Below are positions 57,563-64,000 of a stretch of DNA of 64,000 bases, one piece after another (position 1 is the stretch's first letter; every line of letters begins with the position of its first letter). Origin of the DNA: Tetracladium setigerum (taxonomy: Eukaryota; Ascomycota; Leotiomycetes; Helotiales). The notes under the pieces were generated by a model, which saw only the letters and a program-made list of their open reading frames with translations, made no database searches and was not told the origin of the DNA. A program made the translations under genes and the position numbers. The stretch lies in assembly GCA_031472005.1 (NCBI GenBank), contig PZJY01000010.1, forward strand, positions 1,054,001 through 1,118,000, written 5' to 3'.

Positions 57563-59470
57563 GAAAACGATCAACGCTATTTCCCTCGATAATAGCAGAT
57601 GGTAAATTTCCAGCGAGTAACAGATACTGCCAGCTTTGGACTTTGCTGAATTGCGGAGGTCCCTTGAAGTAGCTTTCTGTGGACTGGGAGGCTGAGATCT
57701 TTTTGATCGTGGATGCGTACAGAGAGTTTACCTGGTCTTAGACTTGGACAAGTCAGTCTTATAAAATGGAATGAAGCATTCCTCAAATACTGTTTAATTA
57801 CTCTCTGGTGGTGATGACCTTGTGACAACTAAATGAGAAATTAGTAAGCGCAAATCACGACCTTTGTTAGTATCAGAATAGAGGGGATATTTTGTTAACT
57901 TAAAATATGCACGCGCGGTGATTTTAACTTGAGCAAACTAAAAGGCTCTAACAAGAAGACAAAGTAACAGGTAGTAAAATGTTGAAGCTCTTCTTAACCT
58001 AGAACAATTCAAAAAATCAGAATATCTACCTACCTCTATGAATGCATCTTAAGTTTAGCAAAAAACAATATCCTCTAAATTCTGATGTTTTTGGTTGAGG
58101 AATATCGCAAAGTCTTGCTTTGTTTTGAGTCCGGATGCTAAGCGAGCAGCCCCAGCCCAACAATCTCACTTTCATCACTTCACGACAAATTCCCGACCCA
58201 CGACTTTTGCCGTCTTTATAGTAGCTGAATAATTTTCTTAATTGTTATCAATCAAGTCTTCTTTGTTATAGTTTTACCATGCTAAATCCCAGAAACATAG
58301 ATCTTCATACCCCATTTGCCCCACCTAAGAATACCTTCCTCAACACCCGCCCCTCTCTCCCTGGATGGAGCTCTAACGACATACCTCTCACGACTATCTC
58401 AGTAGTGTGTAATACTGAAATTATCGTATTGATAATATATATAGAAGAGTATATGGAGATAGGGATGCCGATAAAAGAAGGTGGGAGGGTAGCAATCTGC
58501 TGGTTAACCTTCATCATTCACGGATCCTAACTTCCGTCCAAATAACCAACGATTTACGCCATTAATCTCCATTCAAACAATTCTCAAGAATATGCAGGGG
58601 TTATGGATGTCATGGAATGCAGACGTAGAAGGAGCACGGGAAGAAGGTGGTGGAACTTCTCTCTTTCTTGTTGTTTCTAACTTCAATACATTTTACGTTT
58701 ATTGAAGGAGGCATAATTGGAGAAAGAGAGAAGGAGGAGGAGGAGGAGGAGGAGGAGGAGGAGGAGGAGGAGGAGGAGGAGAGAGGAGGAGGAGGAGAAA
58801 GAGAGAGCAAGTGAAGTAACAAATAAAGCAATCTCATCCCCCCCAAACTCCCTCTCTCTTTCCCTCCGTTCAATACTCTCAATACTGTTGCTGTACTCAA
58901 CGTGGATAAAGGCAGATACAAACATGGCCAGTACAAAAAACTAAACCCAATTCTCTGAGATATAGAACAACATGCCCACAAGAAAGAAAAGAAAGAAGGA
59001 AAAAGGAGAAAAGAAAACCATGTATGAAAATAGATAAGGTAGATAGAAACAACTTAATCCAACGTTAGGTATATAAGCATCAATTTTCACTTCACACCAG
59101 TAACTTAAAAAAAAAAAACTTAACCTCAATAATAAACTCTGTGATGTAAGACCACCGACATATCATAAGTCCCTAATCAAAATTCTCAAGTTCGCTATTT
59201 ACTCAGTCTGGCTGGCGTTTAATATCCAATTCTGCATTCCATAAACGTTCATTGTCTTTCATCTCCAATCTCAATCTCAATCTCATCTATATACCTAAGT
59301 ACCCTACCTACCAACCCCCCTATCACTCCACCCCTCACATCATCCCCCACCAATTCTTCCCCTTTCACTTACCTCCTTCCCTCCACCACTTCCCTCCACT
59401 CACCCCCACACACGCCAACCAACTCCCACATTCCCAAATCCCACCAAAATGATCATCAAAAAGTTCCTAT
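57563..59470. other. Convergent intergenic region with simple repeats
   Basis: 1.9 kb between genes facing each other. AT-rich, with a GGA/GAG microsatellite at ~58733-58800, an A12 run near 59107 and a C-rich stretch at ~59310-59450. No gene is recognised. Confidence 0.45.
58733..58800. repeat. (GGA)n microsatellite
   Basis: More than 15 GGA/GAG units with one interruption (GAGAGG). The frames across it encode only homopolymeric Arg, Glu or Ser. Confidence 0.9.
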
Positions 59471-61373
59471 CTACTGATCACCAACCAAGTTGGTACCCTC
59501 TCTCAGACCCTCAACTACCAAATCATGCCCCTCAACGCGACGATAGATATTCTGCACGTCGTCTGTGGTGGTCTCGAAGTGAGAAGTGGCGTCGTAGCTC
59601 TTGGAGATGAAGATGTTGTCGTTGACTCCGCTCTCCAGTGGCTCGTAGAGTGGGATTGGTGGGCCCTTGAATGGAAATGTTAGATAATACTCGAGGAGAA
59701 AATAAAAATGGTAGGAAGAAGGAAGCAAGAAGACGGGTAAGGGATGGATGGATGGTTGATAGTTAGTAGAAAAACGTACCATGAATTTCTCCTCAACACG
59801 TCCAAGACGCTCGAAACCAGCTGCGAGTTCAAGATGGTGGTTCGCTGTGGTTTCAGCGATGGTGGAGACAATTGCAATGTAGTAGCCCTTGGGACAGACA
59901 TTATGGGCGCTAGAGACGACAGCGATGTAGATATCTATATTTTGTAAGCTCATGAAGCTTTTGTACAGTAAATGGATGATGATGGAATATACCGTTCTTG
60001 CGGCCAACCTGAGATTGGGGGATGATAAGTTGGCAGGAATCACTGTTATCAGTTCCAGCCAAAGGATGGTTCAGAATACAGATAGCCTTCAAGACATGAC
60101 CGGTAACCTGGACCTTGCCCGGGAAGTAGGAAGGATCAGCCAGGATCTTCTTTGCCTTGGTCTCGAACTTCATGGGTTCCTCTCCACCTCTATCTTGCAT
60201 GGTGGCCTTAATTCCGACGGCCTTGTTGCCATCGTAGACGATCTCGTCAATGTTGGTGTTCAACATGTATGTTCCACCATAGATGGCGGAGAGACGAGCG
60301 AAACCTTGAGGAAGTTCTCCGAGACCGTAGAGAGGGTAGATGTAAGGAGATTTTCCGTATCGGGACACAGAGTTTCCGTACAATCGAATGCGTTCGATTG
60401 CCTCGGGAGCGGCGCCCTTCTCGTTTAGGTAAGCATCAGTTTGGTAGAGAGCCATTGCGTGGCCGATGAAGTCTCGAGTACCAGTCTCAAGTCCGAATTT
60501 GTCGTAAACTTCTTTCATGGTGCAGTTGTTAATGTTGAGACCTTTTCCCCGTTAGCAGCCAACTCTCTCACACAGATAAGTATGTTTATGTACCCTTGTG
60601 GCTTGCAGAGTCCTCAGCGTTGAAAGTACCAATCCACTCAATGAAGCTCTTCATTCTTCTCTTCTCAAAGAGACCCATCAGCGAAGATCTGAGCGCTTCA
60701 CCTGCATCCGAGGGAACCTTTGCAACAGTGGCTTTGGCACCAGCACCTTGCTGGACATAGCTTCCTGCCACCTGTCTGAACTCCAGATATCTGGTTACAT
60801 CGGTCGAGACGAGGATGTTGGTCAACTCTCCGCTGGACATGAGCAGTTTGGGGACGAGATCAATGTTCCAGTCGTTGACTCGGCCGTACTTCTTCCATGG
60901 CTCCTCTCCCTTGTTATAGTTTCCGTATTTCTTGAATAGCTGGACGATGTTCAGCTGTGTCTCGCAGATTCGAAGGGGGGGTGGTACATACAGTCTCGAT
61001 GTTAACGGAAGCGGCGTCACTGCTTGGTTTTAGCTCTTGCTTGTATGCTTGGGAGGGTGGGATTGTAGGAGTCGGTTTGTTTTCAACTTACCCTCCATAA
61101 TGGTCGTTGCGGTCAATGTGCAAGACCTTCTTTCCTTTGACACTCAGCACACTAAAGAGAAAGAGTAAGTCCACTGCAAGCTATGCTAACACCGTTCGAG
61201 GAGCTGCCATACCCAGAGAGCACACATTCAGTCAGACCTATGCGGCGGTGGTTGTGTCAGTGTAAGTATTCGACCCGACTCTCGACTGACTTACCCCTCC
61301 ATGCGGGGTTGGGGAAGGATGGCGTACCTGTTCCAAGAACGATAACATCGTATTCGGGGGCGATGTCGTCCAT
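59471..61373 (-). CDS. gdi1: Rab GDP-dissociation inhibitor
   Basis: About 472 residues in eight exons (introns 61238-61327, 61152-61212, 61020-61091, 60955-60991, 60542-60593, 59935-59992 and 59666-59779). Start ATG 61373. The FAD-like N-terminus YDVIVLGTG + LTECVLSG, then KKVLHIDRNDHYGG, DWNIDLVPKLLMSSGELT, YLEFRQV, the Rab-binding EWIGTFN...HKG and FIGHAMALY, and YPLYGLGELPQGFARL are classic GDI blocks. GDI extracts GDP-bound prenylated Rab GTPases from membranes and recycles them; it is cytosolic and essential. Intron 4 is only 37 nt and contains a C7 run, so it may be one or more bases short in this assembly. The 59666-59779 intron has no stop in frame. No frame breaks. Confidence 0.95.
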
Positions 61374-61921
61374 GGCTGTAGCTGGTGTGGAGATGGAGAT
61401 GTTTATGGTTGGGGGAGAAAAAGCAACACACTTGGGTTGATGTCGAGAAACGGTGAAGCACAAGCTTGAGAGCTGTGGAGTGGACGGGGGGAGTTGATCG
61501 GAGGTTGGTTGTGGTGATGATTGGCCTCGCTAAACTCCGTTCATGGTGACCGCTTTTATTGTCTCGGAGAGATCATGCTCCATGCTTTGTTAGGGACGGA
61601 CTTGGATAATACAGAATAATGAAGAAACGAGTTGGGAACTCAGTTCAAACAGATTCCAAACATGCTGCTGGAAGTAGTCTATGCAGAAATCTTATAATAC
61701 AATTCTCTTTTACAAAGTACCCAGCTGCCGCTTGATTTGGCAGCCGAACAGAATGGCCGTAGACATCTAGTCGAACAGTTCTGGACCTCCAAATCCCATC
61801 ATACACCTTTTATATCTCTAGTACATCCGTCTTACAATGATATGGCCTGTCCAAAGTTACACCTACCCCCTGACTCCTCCGTCATATATTTCCAGGCCGA
61901 AGAGCAATGGTACGATTTTCC
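61374..61921. other. Intergenic region upstream of gdi1
   Basis: 548 bp between the gdi1 start and the uL29m stop. No gene and no recognised site. Confidence 0.4.
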
Positions 61922-62747
61922 CTACTTCTTCGCCTCCTCTGTGACCGCAACCTCCTCCTCCATAAACTCAGAAGGTGTATAAACCGGACCATCTCCACCA
62001 AGGTTGATCTCTGGGTCATTCTTCGCAATTTCCTCCGCATCCCTCCAAGAGTAATACCTCTCAGTCAAAGCTTGCTTGATAGCTCTCTGCGTCAATCGCA
62101 CCTATAAACCACCCACCACCGCATTAGCCAAACTTCTCCTCTCCAATAAACATAAACCATTCCTCTCCTCAAGATTTTTTTTTTAAAGAAAGTAAACCTA
62201 CAGCCTTCTCCCTCTTCTGACTCTCATAATCCCCATATCCAGCCTCCAGCCTCTTCCTCTCATAATCCTCCGTCGCCAACCGATTCCTCTCCTTACAACA
62301 AACCCACCAGAGCGCATGCAGATCCTCCCAACTCTTCGCCCGCAACTCCTCCACGCACCACGGACGACCGTGCTCGCTGTCCTCCTCGGGCGTGTTCATG
62401 GGCTTGTCCTTGCTGTGGAAGAATTGGTAGAGGCCGTGATCCGGATCGACGTCGACTTTGGAGCGCTTGGAGGCGTCGAGGACGGGCTTGGGAAGGGGCG
62501 TTTTGGAGACTGAGACTGGATTTCGAAGACCGGTTCGTCGAGCGGTGGAGACGCCGCGTTCGCGGTTCATGTCGCGTGGGTAGAGGGTCGTGGGTGTGGT
62601 TGAGAAGGAGGTGGTTTGCGTGATAGGAGAGAGGTGGTGCTGGTGCTGGTGCAGGGAGGGGAGGAGGAAGGTTGGTGGTGTTTGCAGTGCTCGGTTGGAT
62701 TGGAGCAGCCTGCGTACAGCTGGGCGTATGGCAGTTGGAGTCGACAT
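61922..62747 (-). CDS. Mitochondrial ribosomal protein uL29m (MRPL4/MRPL47)
   Basis: About 241 residues in two exons (intron 62102-62201). ATG at 62747; the frame upstream to 62828 lacks support. The first ~60 residues are rich in Arg/Ser/Thr/Gln/His with no acids, a mitochondrial presequence. The domain reads DHGLYQFFHSK, EHGRPWCVEELRAKSWEDLHALWWVCCKERNRL, then across the intron EKA|VRLTQRAIKQALTERYYSW: the standard core of fungal mitochondrial uL29 (yeast MRPL4, human MRPL47). It sits near the polypeptide exit of the mitochondrial large subunit. An acidic tail closes the protein. A TCACGTGA element (CACGTG 62879-62884) lies ~132 bp upstream. Confidence 0.92.
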
Positions 62748-63567
62748 TGTGGGTGGTGCTTCCTCAATGGCGAGTTGATGCTTCGAGAGTCGCTGTTCGG
62801 GAAATCTTTCATGATCTGCCAAATCCATCTCGAGACTTGCATGAGCTTGTCGAGCCGAGTACCGTATTATCTTGGCATCACGTGATAAAATTCAAGCATA
62901 ATACGGAGACCGGTTGAGCAAACTGTGGTCAAGGTGGTGCGTGGGTTTGGGAAGTTCGAAGGCGGGTTTTTGCACTTTCGGGTCACACAAAGATCCACAT
63001 GCTTCTGGACGATCTGAAGGTGCTTCCAAAGCCTCGTCAACTTGGGACTTCTTTGAACAAGGGCTCTGCGGGAAGGCCTGCAGTTCGGCACTTCCGCACC
63101 AATTATTGTCAAGACTGTTTTTTTCATATATTTGCTATCCACACAAACGCCAACTGCAGAAGAGCCGCTTGCCTCCAGTAGGTAGGTTTGCTACCTGTGG
63201 GAAAGCGTTTCTTAAGACTTTTCTTAGATTAATCAGTCAATGTGTTACCATTGAATTGTACGGCAAATAGATCATTCCCAAGGCAAATGAGGATGCAAAT
63301 GTGGTGGGTGGGTGGGTTTACTTTTCCATTCTACACGGTTGTTTACCAATCTATGTCCCTTCGTGTTCTATAATTTTGGTGTACATTCTAGATGATACAG
63401 CCTTCCCAACGTCATCCGTAAAAATCAAAGACTCCATGTATTGCCACAACATAATCCTTCCATTTCTGTCCCATGCCGCTATATGATATTGTTTTCTCTT
63501 CTTCTTTTTTTGGATCGCCACCAGCATGCAGTTTGCCTCTTCCTGGCGCTTATTCATCTCCCACTAC
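62748..63567. other. Intergenic region: uL29m promoter and 3' flank of a GPI-protein gene
   Basis: It contains the CACGTG at 62879-62884. No supported coding frame. Confidence 0.45.
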
Positions 63568-64000
63568 TTACAACAGGAAAGCACATCCCGCCACAGCAAC
63601 AAGGAGGCCGCTCACCGAAGTCAGTGTAACAGCGTTGTTCTCGAAGGATGAGGAAGAAGCAGTTGGAGCCGAGCTGGTCTGGGATGAGTTTGTGCCTGTC
63701 GAGGAGTTTGAGGGTAGAGTGGCGACAGGGCGGAGAGTGGATACGGTAGAGGTCACATCGACGACGATGGAGGAGTCACCTGCTACTGCTGAAGAGGAGG
63801 TGGCAATAGTAGCGATGACATCTTCGGTCGATGATGGGGCCCCGGTGATGAGAGCAGAGGAGACTGCTGTGCTTGGAAAGGAGGCTTCCGCGACAGTTGA
63901 TGTAGCTAAAGCGATGAAACTGGGAGAGTACGTTGCTGTTCCTTCGTAGGCAGGACATCCAGCAACGGTGGTCTTTGGTGGAGCTCGTCCACCACCACAG
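63568..64000 (-). CDS. C-terminal part of a GPI-anchored cell-surface protein (partial)
   Basis: The minus frame is open from the right edge to TAA at 63568-63570 (~143 residues). It opens with a Gly/Pro stretch and a single Cys (KTTVAGCPAYEG), then a long Ser/Thr/Ala-rich stalk typical of O-glycosylated wall proteins. It ends with an omega-like Asn (SSFENN) followed by a hydrophobic tail (VSGLLVAVAGCAFLL): a textbook GPI signal. The N-terminal functional domain lies outside the window, so it could be a CFEM, a WSC-like or another wall protein. Confidence 0.8.
   Translation of the reverse strand, partial: CGGGRAPPKTTVAGCPAYEGTATYSPSFIALATSTVAEASFPSTAVSSALITGAPSSTEDVIATIATSSSAVAGDSSIVVDVTSTVSTLRPVATLPSNSSTGTNSSQTSSAPTASSSSFENNAVTLTSVSGLLVAVAGCAFLL

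Noticed and set aside
58610..58981. Open frames with long Ser, Leu, Arg or Glu runs
   Set aside because: They only translate the GGA microsatellite.
63473..63949. 158-codon plus-strand frame at the right edge
   Set aside because: Antisense to a frame with a Ser/Thr stalk and a classic GPI signal, which is far more convincing.

Overview
This window is nuclear DNA of a filamentous ascomycete (Pezizomycotina; a helotialean Leotiomycete is my best guess from the protein flavour, not proven). The evidence is split genes with short GT-AG introns of about 40-150 nt, and typically fungal families: HET, NACHT-ankyrin, DUF7580, 2EXR, muniscin Syp1, Bir1 and phosphoketolase. Exon boundaries were assigned by eye from splice sites, reading phase and protein continuity. 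I checked that exon lengths give a whole number of codons for every multi-exon model; the NIPA model runs off the window and could be checked only as far as its second shift.

Layout. 1-2113 (-): NIPA-type Mg2+ transporter, running off the left edge. 4053-5999 (+): cytochrome P450. 7647-8552 (-) and 8993-11823 (+): a divergent pair, an orphan protein and a subtilisin-like (S8) protease with a long helical/ankyrin-like N-terminus. 12249-19025 (+): a very large NLR-like protein with a SesB-type alpha/beta hydrolase, NACHT, ankyrin repeats and a C-terminal HET domain. 19715-21826 (-) and 22085-25590 (+): a divergent DUF7580 / C2H2-ubiquitin-like pair bracketed by two diverged direct copies of the HET gene's 3' end. 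26522-27319 (+): 2EXR protein. Together 7.6-27.3 kb looks like an accessory block of non-self-recognition or immune-type genes.

From 28.6 kb housekeeping genes dominate: DnaJ protein, Mpv17/SYM1 membrane protein, Bir1 (IAP/chromosomal passenger), Syp1 (endocytic F-BAR/muHD), a Cak1-like kinase, phosphoketolase, a Rid-family protein, an uncharacterised HExxH zincin-like protein, an MFS transporter, an odd gene built from tandemly duplicated mini-exons (55344-57562), Rab GDI, mitochondrial uL29m, and the 3' end of a GPI-anchored protein gene at the right edge.

A striking technical pattern: nine otherwise well-conserved or coherent coding exons can be kept open only by restoring one missing base, nearly always at a homopolymer. 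This argues for systematic homopolymer under-calling in the assembly rather than nine pseudogenes, but raw reads are needed to decide. No tRNA, rRNA, CRISPR or complete transposon was recognised.
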